64,000 nt of DNA from Clostridia bacterium (lineage in GTDB: Bacteria; Bacillota; Clostridia; Oscillospirales; CAG-272), in assembly GCA_017517745.1 (NCBI GenBank), contig JAFWYJ010000049.1, forward strand, positions 1 through 64,000, read 5' to 3'. The translations under genes and the position numbers were made by a program. This document shows positions 16,508 through 26,791 of this stretch, piece after piece. How positions within the stretch are numbered: position 1 is the stretch's first letter; every line of letters begins with the position of its first letter. The notes below the pieces were generated by a model that was not told the origin of the DNA, ran no database searches, and saw only the letters and a program-made list of their open reading frames with translations.

Positions 16508-17473
16508 ATGAGCAATGAATTGATGTGGTGTTCGTTCGTTTATCTGAGCGAGCACATGTGGGATGATGAAAATACCGAGCCGCGAGGATGGTATTTGGGG
16601 CAGCATTATAAGCCGAACAACAGTACCGATGTGGAATCGTGGGATATTTACATGAAATATCTGGCAGAGCATCAGTACAACACGGTGGTCATTGACCTCG
16701 GTGACGGCATTAAGTACGAGACGCATCCCGAGATCGCCGCGCCCAATGCATGGGATAAGGACTTCATGAAAAAGAAGCTCGATGAGATCCGTGCGCTCGG
16801 AATGACGCCGATCCCGAAGCTGAACTTCTCCTGCGGACACATGACCTGGATGAAGGTCTACAACCGCATGGTCTCCTCGCCGCCTTACTATCAGTTCTGT
16901 GCGGATCTGATCAAGGAGGTTTGCGAGCTGTTCGACTATCCCGAGCTCTTCCACATCGGCTTTGATGAGGAGGTCGCGAGAAAGCAGCCCTACGAGAAGG
17001 CGGTGGTACGCGGCGTGAAGCTCTGGTGGCACGATCTGTTCTTCATCTGCAAGGAGTGCGAGAAGCACGGTGCGCGCCCCTGGATGTGGTCCGACTATTT
17101 CTGGGAGCCCGAGAACGAGCAGATCTTCCTGAAGAATATGTCCAAGTCGATCCTGCAGTCCAACTGGTATTACGATACCTTCACCGAATGGCCCGAGGAT
17201 CATCCCAAGCGCTACGGCTTCCGCATCAAGACCTACGAGATCTTCAATGAGATGGGTTACGATCAGGTTCCTACCAGCTCGACCTATCAGAAGCAGCTCA
17301 ACTCCTATCAAACGCTGGCGTTCTGTAAGGACCGCCTGGATCCCGCGCATCTCAAGGGCTTTATGACCGCTGCATGGTGCGGAACGAATAAGGACAGTAC
17401 GCTGTATTTTATGAATGACGCCTACCGCCTCTGGGCGGCGCGCCGCGACGTTTATCCCGAAACTTTGAAATAA
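16508..17473 (+). CDS. GH20-like TIM-barrel protein, paralog 2 of 3
   Basis: 321 residues, starting 31 bp after paralog 1, with SD AAAGGGAA. It has the same landmarks: a VIDLGDGIKYETHPEIAAP strand, a PKLNFSCGHMTW segment, HIGFDEE and ARPWMWSDYFWEPENEQ. It is closest to paralog 3: long stretches, for example around 16850-16920 against 17822-17900, are nearly identical in DNA. The N-terminal 45 residues and the last 40 vary most between paralogs, so these ends may set specificity. No signal peptide. Confidence 0.65.
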   Translation: MSNELMWCSFVYLSEHMWDDENTEPRGWYLGQHYKPNNSTDVESWDIYMKYLAEHQYNTVVIDLGDGIKYETHPEIAAPNAWDKDFMKKKLDEIRALGMTPIPKLNFSCGHMTWMKVYNRMVSSPPYYQFCADLIKEVCELFDYPELFHIGFDEEVARKQPYEKAVVRGVKLWWHDLFFICKECEKHGARPWMWSDYFWEPENEQIFLKNMSKSILQSNWYYDTFTEWPEDHPKRYGFRIKTYEIFNEMGYDQVPTSSTYQKQLNSYQTLAFCKDRLDPAHLKGFMTAAWCGTNKDSTLYFMNDAYRLWAARRDVYPETLK

Positions 17474-17491
17474 GATAGAGGAGCTTGAAAA

Positions 17492-18454
17492 ATGGCAAAC
17501 GAGATGATCTGGGCGTCTTTGGTGCATCTGAGCCGACACATGTGGTCGGATGAGACCAACGAGCCGATTTGGTATCTGGATCCCCCTTACAATCCTTGCA
17601 ACTGCATTGACGTCGATTACTGGGATCAGTACATGAAATTTATGGCAGAGAAGCAGTACAACACCGTGGTCATCGATCTGGGTGACGCGGTCAAGTACGA
17701 AACCCACCCCGAGATCGCCGCTCCCGACGCATGGGACAAGGATTTTTTGAAGAAGAAGCTCGATGAGATCCGTGCGCTCGGAATGACGCCGATCCCGAAG
17801 CTGAACTTTTCCTGCGGACACATGACCTGGATGAAGGTCTACAACCGCATGGTCTCCTCGCCGCCTTACTATCAGTTCTGTGCGGACCTGATCAAGGAGG
17901 TCTGCGAGCTGTTCGGTTACCCCAAGCTCTTCCACATCGGCTTTGACGAGGAGGTTGCGAGAAAGCAGCCTTATGAAAAGGCATTGGTGCGCGGAGAAAA
18001 GCTCTGGTGGCACGATCTCTTCTTCATCTGCAAGGAGTGCGAGAAGTGGGGAGCCCGTCCCTGGATGTGGTCCGACTACTTCTGGGAGCCGGAGAACGAG
18101 CAGATCTTCCTCAAAAATATGTCCAAGTCGATTCTGCAATCGAACTGGTATTACGACCGCTTCACCGAGTGGCCGGAGGATCACTTCAAGCGCTACGGCT
18201 TCCGCATCAAGACCTACGAGATTTTCAACGAGATGGGCTACGATCAGGTGCCGACCAGCTCGACCTGGCAGTACAAGATGAACTCCGAGCAAACGGTCGC
18301 CTTCTGCAAGGATCGCTTGAACCCCGAACATCTCAAGGGTTTCATGACCGCGGCTTGGAAGTACACCGACGAGGGAGACATCTATGCGTTGATGAACGAC
18401 GCGCAGCGACTCTACCTCGGACGTAGAAAGCACTATCCCGAAACGCTTAAATAA
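17492..18454 (+). CDS. GH20-like TIM-barrel protein, paralog 3 of 3
   Basis: 320 residues, starting 18 bp after paralog 2 behind AGAGGAG. All putative catalytic landmarks of the other two are kept, including HIGFDEE and the Trp-rich ARPWMWSDYFW. The shared central DNA indicates recent tandem duplication or gene conversion. A hairpin lies just after the stop, before the transporter gene. Cytoplasmic location is inferred from the lack of a signal sequence. Confidence 0.65.
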   Translation: MANEMIWASLVHLSRHMWSDETNEPIWYLDPPYNPCNCIDVDYWDQYMKFMAEKQYNTVVIDLGDAVKYETHPEIAAPDAWDKDFLKKKLDEIRALGMTPIPKLNFSCGHMTWMKVYNRMVSSPPYYQFCADLIKEVCELFGYPKLFHIGFDEEVARKQPYEKALVRGEKLWWHDLFFICKECEKWGARPWMWSDYFWEPENEQIFLKNMSKSILQSNWYYDRFTEWPEDHFKRYGFRIKTYEIFNEMGYDQVPTSSTWQYKMNSEQTVAFCKDRLNPEHLKGFMTAAWKYTDEGDIYALMNDAQRLYLGRRKHYPETLK

Positions 18455-18468
18455 TCAAAATGCAACAG

Positions 18469-18500
18469 GGATACCATTCCTTTTGGGAGTGGTATCCTTT
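18469..18500 (+). terminator. Intercistronic hairpin between GH20-like genes and MFS transporter
   Basis: 18469-18480 pairs with 18486-18497 with one mismatch around TTTTG and is followed by only three T. It may act as a partial terminator or an mRNA processing or stability element that lowers transporter expression relative to the enzymes. Confidence 0.55.
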
Positions 18501-18516
18501 GGTGAGGAAAAATATC

Positions 18517-19794
18517 ATGCAACTTTCACAAGAGGAATATCGCAGAAGCCGAAGATTGGTGATTCTGGAGGCAGCGGTAGAATATTTTATTTTGATCTGC
18601 GTGACAGGGGCTTTTTTGACGGCATTGATGAACTATATGGAAGTCCCGGCATCCTTGCAGGGCATCATCAACGCCATCACGTCTCTTGCATGCAGCGTGC
18701 AATTGATCGCGGTGTTTGGAGTCAAGAGAACCTATCCGTGCAAGCGGTGGGTCAGCATTTTGAATCTCGTCAACCAATTGCTGTTCGTGCTTTTGTATTG
18801 TATTCCCTCGATCGACGTCTCAAGAGGCGTCAAGATCGCCGCCTTCGTTGCCATGCTGTGCGCGGCGTACTTCTGTCAGTATTATCTGACACCGTCACGC
18901 GTCAATTGGCAGATGAATCTGGTTGAGGACAACCGCAGAGGTGTCTACACGGCGAAAAAGGAGATCGTTTCTCTCATCGGCGGTATGCTCTTTTCCCAGG
19001 CTACCGGTATTCTGTTGGATTATTTCGAGGAAAAGGGTGACATGAACACCTGCTTCATCATCATCGGTGTCGCGGTCACGGTGCTGTCGATTTTGCATCT
19101 GGTGATTATGCTGATGACCAAGGAGCCCGAGCCCGAGACCGAAATTCCACCCAAAAGCTTCCGCGAGATCCTTCGGGTGGTGTTCGGAAACGCGGATCTG
19201 CGCCGTGTCATCATCTTTGACACGATGTTTGGAATTGCCAACGTTTCTCTGCATTTTTCCTACGTTTATCTGACGAACACCATGCAGTTCACCTATACCT
19301 ACATCACGGCGATCGGCATCGCACATTCGCTTTTCCGCGCAGTCGTTTCTCCTTTTTTGGGACGGTTGGCAGACAAGAGATCATGGGCGTACATGTTGCG
19401 TATTTGCATGATCGTCTTGGCGATCGGTTACACAATCTACACCGTCAGCAGCGCACGGGAGGTGCTCTTCTTCCTCTATCCGATTTTTTCTCTTTGTCAG
19501 GGATTCTCGTCGGGCGGCAGCAACGCGGGCAGAACCAACCTCTGCCTGGACTACGTCGAGCATGAGAACAGACGTTACGTCTTGGGCATCAAGGAAGCAA
19601 TCTGCGGCATGGTTTCCTTCGTGGCAACCGTCGTGGCATCGTTTGTCGTGACTTGGGTGGAGAACAACGGCAACCAAATTTTCGGCTTTTCGATCTATCC
19701 GCAGCAACTTTTGTTCGCCATCAGCGCGATCATGCTGTTGGCACTCGCGTTTTTCTTCCTGCCGAAACTGAAAAAGCCGGACAGACTTTCATAA
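18517..19794 (+). CDS. Major facilitator superfamily transporter
   Basis: 425 residues with about 10-12 hydrophobic helices, a cytoplasmic loop after helix 6 (MTKEPEPETEIPPKSFREIL), and the MFS-like LGRLADKR motif between later helices. I chose the ATG at 18517 because GAGG lies nine bases upstream. The earlier ATG at 18460 lies before a hairpin and lacks a ribosome site. Because it follows three GH20-like enzymes it may import their oligosaccharide substrate or export a product; this is inference from context only. Confidence 0.8.
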   Translation: MQLSQEEYRRSRRLVILEAAVEYFILICVTGAFLTALMNYMEVPASLQGIINAITSLACSVQLIAVFGVKRTYPCKRWVSILNLVNQLLFVLLYCIPSIDVSRGVKIAAFVAMLCAAYFCQYYLTPSRVNWQMNLVEDNRRGVYTAKKEIVSLIGGMLFSQATGILLDYFEEKGDMNTCFIIIGVAVTVLSILHLVIMLMTKEPEPETEIPPKSFREILRVVFGNADLRRVIIFDTMFGIANVSLHFSYVYLTNTMQFTYTYITAIGIAHSLFRAVVSPFLGRLADKRSWAYMLRICMIVLAIGYTIYTVSSAREVLFFLYPIFSLCQGFSSGGSNAGRTNLCLDYVEHENRRYVLGIKEAICGMVSFVATVVASFVVTWVENNGNQIFGFSIYPQQLLFAISAIMLLALAFFFLPKLKKPDRLS

Positions 19795-19923
19795 AAATAA
19801 TTTTCATCGGAACGGTGTGTGACAATTTTCGTCGACGCCGTTCCGCTTTTTGAAAGACTTCCGTATCCCAAATTTTTCATTGAAAATTTTGACGTAAAAA
19901 GTAAAAAAACACGCGCGAGCGTC

Positions 19924-19952
19924 TTGACAAAAAAACATTTTTTTGATATAAT
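19924..19952 (+). promoter_or_regulatory. Sigma-A promoter of guaB
   Basis: TTGACA 19924-19929, a 17-bp spacer, TATAAT 19947-19952. Confidence 0.85.
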
Positions 19953-19971
19953 AAGTAAAATATATTTTTGA

Positions 19972-21465
<1,494 letters not shown>

Positions 21466-21478
21466 TCAAGAAAAAATC

Positions 21479-21512
21479 AAGCGACCTTCCGAACGTCGGA
21501 AGGTCGCTTTTT
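21479..21512. terminator. Bidirectional terminator between guaB and the ABC operon
   Basis: GCGACCTTCC (21481-21490) pairs with GGAAGGTCGC (21498-21507). TTTTT follows on plus; a T-rich stretch follows on minus. Confidence 0.85.
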
Positions 21513-21533
21513 GCGCGTTGCGATAGTTTGGAT

Positions 21534-22109
21534 TCACATTTGCAGAATACGGTCGGCAAAGACCTGTGCATCGGGGGTGCGATGCGTGACCAGAATGGCA
21601 GAGATACCGTTTTCCTTGAAATACGCTCGCAGCTTGACGCAAAGCTCGCCGCAAAGCACCTCGTCAAGGGAGGCAAACGGCTCATCCAAAAGGAAGAGAT
21701 CGCCGCCAAAGGCAAGCGCGCGGGCAAGGGAGGCGCGGCTCTTCATGCCGCCCGAAAGCTGAGAGGGATAGAGCGCGGCGGCATCGGAAAGCCCGACCGC
21801 CTCCAAGGCTTTGGCGATCCGCCCATCTTCGGCTTCCTGATCGTTCAGAACGGCGCGCAGATTTTCTTCCAGCGTCAGCCAAGGGAAGAGGCGCGGTTCC
21901 TGAAAGACGTAGGAGATGCGTGCGGCGTTCGCCGTGATGCTCCCGCCGGTCGGCTTTTTCAAGCCTGCGATCAGGTGGAGCAGAGTGCTTTTTCCGCATC
22001 CCGAAGGACCCATGACGGCGAGAAGCTCGCCTTTGTTCAGCGTCAGCGAGAGGTTTTCAAGCACCTTTTTTTGTCCGTAAGAGAAGGATATTTGATCCAG
22101 ATACAGCAC
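21534..22109 (-). CDS. ABC transporter ATP-binding protein (nitrate/sulfonate/taurine type), short
   Basis: 191 residues carrying all ABC motifs: Walker A GPSGCGKST (about 34-42), Q-loop VFQEPRLFPW, signature LSGGMKSRASLARAL, Walker B LFLLDEPF and the H-loop VTHRT. It is some 50 residues shorter than SsuB/TauB relatives because the C-terminus stops soon after the H-loop. The start is GTG at 22109 with GGAGGT six bases upstream, 2 bp after the permease stop. It energises the adjacent permease. Confidence 0.88.
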   Translation of the reverse strand: MLYLDQISFSYGQKKVLENLSLTLNKGELLAVMGPSGCGKSTLLHLIAGLKKPTGGSITANAARISYVFQEPRLFPWLTLEENLRAVLNDQEAEDGRIAKALEAVGLSDAAALYPSQLSGGMKSRASLARALAFGGDLFLLDEPFASLDEVLCGELCVKLRAYFKENGISAILVTHRTPDAQVFADRILQM

Positions 22110-22111
22110 GT

Positions 22112-22876
22112 TTACACCTCCTGTTCCTCGATCGGCTTGCGGTCAAGACGCTTGAGAAGCGACGTGAAGAGAAGCTCGATCACAAGGCTGAGCAGAATGA
22201 CCGTGACCGTCCATGCGAACATGTCGGTCGTCTCGAGATAAAGCTTTCCCTCGCCGATCATCGTGCCGATGTGGTGTCTCGGCATCGTGATGATCTCCGC
22301 GGCAATTCCCGCCTTCCAGGCAAGACCGAGGGAGGCGCGGCAGGCAGAGATGAAGTAGGGCTTGACGGAGGGAAGGATCAAAAGTCTCATCCGACGCCCA
22401 AAGGACATTCGAAAGACCTTTGCCACCTCGGAAAGCTGCGGATCGATCTGAGAGAGGCCTTCGTCAAGATTGGTCCAGACGACGGGAAGCACGATCAGAA
22501 GCGTGATGAAGCTTGGAACGTTTGCCGAACCGATCCAGAGAAACGCCAGAATGATAAAGGATGCGACGGGGGTGGATTTGATGACGGTCATCAGGGGGAG
22601 AATCAATTCTCTGAGCAGTCGGCTTCGAAAGGTGAGGATCGCCAGCAGAGAGCCGCCGAGGATCGCAAAGAGGATTCCGATGGCAACGTTCGAGAGAGAA
22701 TTGAGTGTGACGAGATAAAACTCCGCGGTCTGCATCAACTCCCACAGTTTTCCGGCCACCGCCACGGGGGAGGGGAGTAGCAAGGGCTTTCCGACTCCCC
22801 ACGCCGCAAGAGCCCAAACGCCGATCCAGAAGGCGGCGACCAGGAGGATGCGGGCGGCTTTTTTTAAGGCTTTCAT
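22112..22876 (-). CDS. ABC transporter permease (SsuC/TauC type)
   Basis: 254 residues with about six transmembrane helices and a BPD-type EAA loop region (VAKVFRMSFGRRMRLLILPSVKPYF at about 155-180) that contacts the ATPase. The ATG overlaps the stop of the substrate-binding gene as ATGA, so translation is coupled. The family imports small organic anions or precursors such as sulfonates, nitrate or pyrimidines; the substrate here is unknown. Confidence 0.88.
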   Translation of the reverse strand: MKALKKAARILLVAAFWIGVWALAAWGVGKPLLLPSPVAVAGKLWELMQTAEFYLVTLNSLSNVAIGILFAILGGSLLAILTFRSRLLRELILPLMTVIKSTPVASFIILAFLWIGSANVPSFITLLIVLPVVWTNLDEGLSQIDPQLSEVAKVFRMSFGRRMRLLILPSVKPYFISACRASLGLAWKAGIAAEIITMPRHHIGTMIGEGKLYLETTDMFAWTVTVILLSLVIELLFTSLLKRLDRKPIEEQEV

Positions 22877-23883
22877 TCGGCGTTGTAGTAGAACGCCGCG
22901 TCGGGCGTCTTGCCGCCGATCTTGGTTGCGTCGATATCCTTCAGCACACCGAGATATACATCCATCGCGGACTTCATATCGGCTCCGTCCAGATAGCAGA
23001 CGTTGCACTTGGGAATCGCCTTTTCCGCAACCGTCGCGTTTGCGAAGATACCCGCGTCAACGATCAGCTGAGCGGCTTCCTTGGTGTTGGTGGAAAGATA
23101 TTCGATCGAGCTCTTGTAGGCAGCAAGGAAGTTGGCAACTGCCTCGGGATTCTCCTCCAGGAATGCGGTGCGAACGACAACGCAGCCCTGCACGAGAGAG
23201 CCGGGGGTGTGGACTTTGTCCCATTCAGCGGTCAGATCCATTGCGTTTTTGTAGGTGAAGCCTGCCTGCTTTGCACCGCTGATCGCCATGGTGACCATCG
23301 GCTCGGGGAGAACGGCAACGTCGACCGCACCTGCGGCAACGGCGGTGCGAAGATCTGCGGGGGCGGCGTAGGAGGTCGCGTCAATATTGACCTGATCGGC
23401 ACCCGTTCCCACGGTCAGCCCGTTCTTTTCGCAAATGCTCTTGAAGATCATCATGGGGTTCTGCGCGGGGGTGTAGACCGTTTTGCCCTTGAGATCGTTG
23501 ATCGAGGCAACGGTCGTGCCGTCCTTGGTCAAAAGGTAAAGACAACCGAGCGTGTTGACGGCAAGCACCTTGATCCCGCCGTTGGTTTTGTTGTAGACCA
23601 CCGATGCGGCGTTGGTGGGAAGTGCGGCGATGTCAACGTCCCCGTTGATGAGGGCGGCGTTGATCAGGCTGGCGTCGGTCTGCACGGTAAAGGTGTATTT
23701 TTCGGTTTCGAACGCATCGTTCTTTGCGTCGTTCATCATTTTTGCCATGCCGAAGCCGGTGGTACCGTTCAGCGTGTAAACGCGGATCTCGGTGGGATCT
23801 GCGGGTGCGCAGGCGGCGAAGGCGGCAAGGGAGGTGACGAGCAGTGCCAGCGCGGCGAGGAAGGTCAAAATTCTGAGTTTCAT
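22873..23883 (-). CDS. ABC transporter substrate-binding lipoprotein (NMT1/SsuA-like)
   Basis: 336 residues. It has a signal peptide of about 23 residues ending in a lipobox-like LAAFAAC, then a periplasmic-binding-protein type II fold with the typical NMT1-like segment GDVDIAALPTNAASVVYNK and later DVAVLPEPMVTMA. As a lipoprotein it would capture the ligand outside the membrane and deliver it to the permease. GAAAGGAAA precedes the ATG. First gene of the three-gene transporter unit; the Crp/Fnr gene lies 37 bp upstream on the same strand. Confidence 0.88.
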   Translation of the reverse strand: MKLRILTFLAALALLVTSLAAFAACAPADPTEIRVYTLNGTTGFGMAKMMNDAKNDAFETEKYTFTVQTDASLINAALINGDVDIAALPTNAASVVYNKTNGGIKVLAVNTLGCLYLLTKDGTTVASINDLKGKTVYTPAQNPMMIFKSICEKNGLTVGTGADQVNIDATSYAAPADLRTAVAAGAVDVAVLPEPMVTMAISGAKQAGFTYKNAMDLTAEWDKVHTPGSLVQGCVVVRTAFLEENPEAVANFLAAYKSSIEYLSTNTKEAAQLIVDAGIFANATVAEKAIPKCNVCYLDGADMKSAMDVYLGVLKDIDATKIGGKTPDAAFYYNAE

Positions 23884-23920
23884 GGTGTTTGTTTCCTTTC
23901 TTGGGTTGTTTTTTGAATTT

Positions 23921-24586
23921 TTATTGATAGGCGGCAAGCATGCCGTCGATATCAAGCAGATGAATGGTGCGACCGTCCTTGGCGATGAAGCCGTCGTCGG
24001 TCAGCTTGTCAAAGGCGCGGTAGAGCGAGGCGCGTCCCACGTCCAACAGGTCGGAGAGCGCGGAGATCGACTCGGAGAGCCGTACCGTTTCCTTGCCGAG
24101 GGAGGCGAGATAGAGCGCGAGCCTGCGCTCGGCACTGCCTGCGGTGAGGTATCCGATCTTGCGGTTGAGATAGCGGATCCTGCCCGACAGAAAGCCGAGG
24201 TATTGATACAAAAACGCGTGATCCTCCTCCAAAAGCCGTTTGATCGCACGCTCGGGCATCAGAAAGACACGAGCGCTTCCGTGTGCGCGGATCAGACTGA
24301 TGTAGGGCGCGTCGCAAAAGAGATTGGCAATGCCGAAAGGCTCGCCAACGCCGAGATAGCGCAACAGCGTGTTCTTGGAGGGATCGGGGGTGGTGACCAC
24401 CGCGCTACCCGAGAGCAGGATCCCGGCAGCTTTTTCGTCGGAATGGGGAGAGAGGATGACGTCGCCGTCGGCAAAGCTCTCGCTTCTCCCGCCGGCTTCC
24501 ACAAGAATTTCTCTGGCACGCCGCAGATCGACACCGTCGAAGAGGGGATTTTCACCGATTTTTTTCCAATCCTTTTCGGAAATCAC
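23921..24586 (-). CDS. Crp/Fnr-family transcription regulator
   Basis: 221 residues: a cyclic-nucleotide-binding-like beta-roll (about 10-120), a dimerisation helix and a C-terminal winged helix (SISALSDLLDVGRASLYRAFDKLTDDGFI, about 170-200). The DNA-recognition helix reads RASLYRAF, unlike the RETLSRTL of Fnr. There is no N-terminal Cys cluster for an Fe-S centre. It is cotranscribed with or immediately upstream of the ABC transporter, so it probably controls that operon in response to a small ligand. Confidence 0.85.
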   Translation of the reverse strand: MISEKDWKKIGENPLFDGVDLRRAREILVEAGGRSESFADGDVILSPHSDEKAAGILLSGSAVVTTPDPSKNTLLRYLGVGEPFGIANLFCDAPYISLIRAHGSARVFLMPERAIKRLLEEDHAFLYQYLGFLSGRIRYLNRKIGYLTAGSAERRLALYLASLGKETVRLSESISALSDLLDVGRASLYRAFDKLTDDGFIAKDGRTIHLLDIDGMLAAYQ

Positions 24587-24619
24587 AATTTCACCTCAAT
24601 TTTTGTATCATTTGAGACA

Positions 24620-24648
24620 ATTATAAAGCATTTCTGATGATTTGTCAA
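24620..24648 (-). promoter_or_regulatory. Sigma-A promoter of the Crp/Fnr-ABC operon
   Basis: On the minus strand TTGACA (24643-24648), a 17-bp spacer, TATAAT (24620-24625). Confidence 0.8.
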
Positions 24649-24758
24649 TAGATTTTTGAAAGATTCTTTCAAAACATGAAAAAATCTCCCTTCCAATCGC
24701 TTTTTGCGGATCATTTGGTTTGCAAATAAAAAAATATTGAAGAAATTGTGAAAAACTC

Positions 24759-24787
24759 TTTACTTTTTTGCGTTTTTCGTGTATACT
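24759..24787 (+). promoter_or_regulatory. Sigma-A promoter of the nucleotidyltransferase-galE-galM operon
   Basis: TTTACT 24759-24764, a 17-bp spacer, TATACT 24782-24787. Confidence 0.7.
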
Positions 24788-24825
24788 AAAAGGTGATGTA
24801 AAAAACACAATTTTGGAGGCGTATT

Positions 24826-25737
24826 ATGACACTCGTTATTTTGGCAGCAGGCATGGGCTCTCGCTACGGCGGACTCAAGCAACTCGATCCGATGACCGAC
24901 AACGGAGAATTCATCATCGATTTTTCGATTTTCGACGCAATTCGCGCAGGCTTTGACCACGTCGTGTTCATCATCAAGGAGGAAAATCTGGAGCTCTTCC
25001 GCGAAACGGTCGGAAACCGTGTGGAAAAGAAGATCAAGGTGTCTTACGCCTTCCAGAAATCCGACGATATTCCCGCGGGCTTTGCCGTTCCCGAAGGCAG
25101 AACCAAGCCGTGGGGAACCGGACATGCCATCTATTGCGTGCGCGACGTTGTCAAGGACAACTTCGCGGTCATCAATGCCGACGATTTTTACGGCAGAGAT
25201 ACCTTCATGCAGCTTGCCAAGCACCTCGCGACGGCAGATAGCACGAACGGCGTGGCGCACCACTGCATGGTGGGCTTCCGCCTCGGCAACACGCTCACCG
25301 ATTTCGGTACCGTTTCTCGCGGACATTGCTTCGTGAGTGCCGACGGCATGCTGGAGAGCGTGGTCGAGCGCACCAAGATCACCAAGAAGGAGGGCGGCGC
25401 CGCCTATCTGGATGATGACGGAGAGACCTGGATCGATATGTCGCTTGACACGATCGTGTCGATGAACTGCTGGGGCTTTACCCCCGCGATCTTCGATCGC
25501 CTTGAGGCGGGAATGGCAAAGTTCCTTTCCAATCTCGGCGACAATCCGCTCAAGGCGGAGTATTACCTTCCCGGCGCGGTTGACGCGCAACGTCAGGAGG
25601 GGGCTTGCGACGTCAAGGTTTACACCACGCAGTCGGTGTGGTACGGTGTGACCTATGCCGATGACAAGCCGAACGTCAAGGCGTCGATCCGCGCCATGAT
25701 CGATGCGGGCGAGTATCCCGAAAAACTTTGGAACTAA
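24826..25737 (+). CDS. Sugar-phosphate nucleotidyltransferase
   Basis: 303 residues of the NTP_transferase family. AAGMGSRYGGLKQ at 7-19 is the nucleotide-binding glycine loop, and INADDFYG near 117-124 carries the metal-binding Asp. Members transfer a nucleotidyl group from NTP to a sugar 1-phosphate. Adjacent galE and galM suggest UTP:hexose-1-phosphate uridylyltransferase activity that could replace galT in galactose use; this is inference. TTGGAGG precedes the ATG. galE starts 30 bp after its stop. Confidence 0.82.
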   Translation: MTLVILAAGMGSRYGGLKQLDPMTDNGEFIIDFSIFDAIRAGFDHVVFIIKEENLELFRETVGNRVEKKIKVSYAFQKSDDIPAGFAVPEGRTKPWGTGHAIYCVRDVVKDNFAVINADDFYGRDTFMQLAKHLATADSTNGVAHHCMVGFRLGNTLTDFGTVSRGHCFVSADGMLESVVERTKITKKEGGAAYLDDDGETWIDMSLDTIVSMNCWGFTPAIFDRLEAGMAKFLSNLGDNPLKAEYYLPGAVDAQRQEGACDVKVYTTQSVWYGVTYADDKPNVKASIRAMIDAGEYPEKLWN

Positions 25738-25767
25738 AAAGATTACATAGATAAGAGAGGTAGAAAA

Positions 25768-26790
25768 ATGTCTATTTTGATTACCGGCGGTGCCGGATTC
25801 ATCGGCTCGCACACTGCCGTGGAGTTTTTGAACGCAGGCTACGATATCGTCATCGTTGACAACTACTATAACTCCAACCCCAAGGCGCTCACGCGCATCA
25901 AGGAGATCACGGGAAAGGATTTCCCCGCATACGAGGTCGATCTGTGTGACAAGGCTGCCTTTGAGAAGGTTTTCATCGAAAATCCCGACATTGATTCCGC
26001 GATCCATTTCGCCGGACTGAAGGCGGTCGGAGAATCGGTGCAGAAACCGGGACTTTACTACTACAACAACCTCGTCAGCACGCTCAACCTGTTGGAGCTG
26101 TTGGCAAAATACGATGCCAAGAGGATCGTGTTCAGCTCCTCGGCAACCGTTTACGGCACCCCCAAGACGGTTCCGATCCGCGAGGATTTCCCGCTTTCCA
26201 CGACCAATCCTTACGGCGAGACCAAGCTGATGATTGAGCGTATTCTCAAGGACACTTGGGTGGCAGACAACGATTGGAGCGTTTCGATTTTGCGCTATTT
26301 CAATCCTATCGGCGCACACAAGAGCGGCTTGATCGGTGAGAATCCGCGCGGAATCCCGAACAACCTCCTGCCTTACGTGGCAAAGGTCGCCGCAGGACAG
26401 CTGCCGTATCTGTCGGTCTTCGGAAACGATTACGACACCAAGGACGGCACGGGTGTGCGCGACTATATCCACGTCGTTGACCTGGCAAAGGCACACCTCA
26501 AGGCACTTGAGAGGGCCGAGAAGGTCAAGGGCGTTGAGCATTTCAACGTCGGAACCGGCACGGGATATTCGGTGCTTGAGATCGTCCGTGCCTACGAGAA
26601 GGCGACCGGACTGACGGTGAACTACAAAATCGTGGACCGCCGTCCCGGCGACATTGCCACCTGCTATGCAGACCCCGAAAAGGCATATACGGTGCTTGGC
26701 TGGAAGGCAGAGAACGACATCGACGACATGTGCCGCGATCTCGCGAATTGGATGAAGAAGAATCCCAACGGATACGAAGGAGACGATTGA
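25768..26790 (+). CDS. galE: UDP-glucose 4-epimerase
   Basis: Interconverts UDP-galactose and UDP-glucose. The 340-residue extended SDR protein has the NAD-binding GGAGFIGSH at 7-15, the catalytic YxxxK pair Tyr149 and Lys153 (NPYGETK), and the SSSATVYG strand that supplies Ser/Thr to the active site. AGAGGTAG precedes the ATG. It lies between the nucleotidyltransferase and galM in one operon. Confidence 0.96.
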   Translation: MSILITGGAGFIGSHTAVEFLNAGYDIVIVDNYYNSNPKALTRIKEITGKDFPAYEVDLCDKAAFEKVFIENPDIDSAIHFAGLKAVGESVQKPGLYYYNNLVSTLNLLELLAKYDAKRIVFSSSATVYGTPKTVPIREDFPLSTTNPYGETKLMIERILKDTWVADNDWSVSILRYFNPIGAHKSGLIGENPRGIPNNLLPYVAKVAAGQLPYLSVFGNDYDTKDGTGVRDYIHVVDLAKAHLKALERAEKVKGVEHFNVGTGTGYSVLEIVRAYEKATGLTVNYKIVDRRPGDIATCYADPEKAYTVLGWKAENDIDDMCRDLANWMKKNPNGYEGDD

Positions 26791-26791
26791 T

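Noticed and set aside
15505..18454. Assembly artefact explaining the three similar GH20-like genes
   Set aside because: The three genes differ clearly at both ends and in their intergenic parts, so they are not simple assembly repeats.
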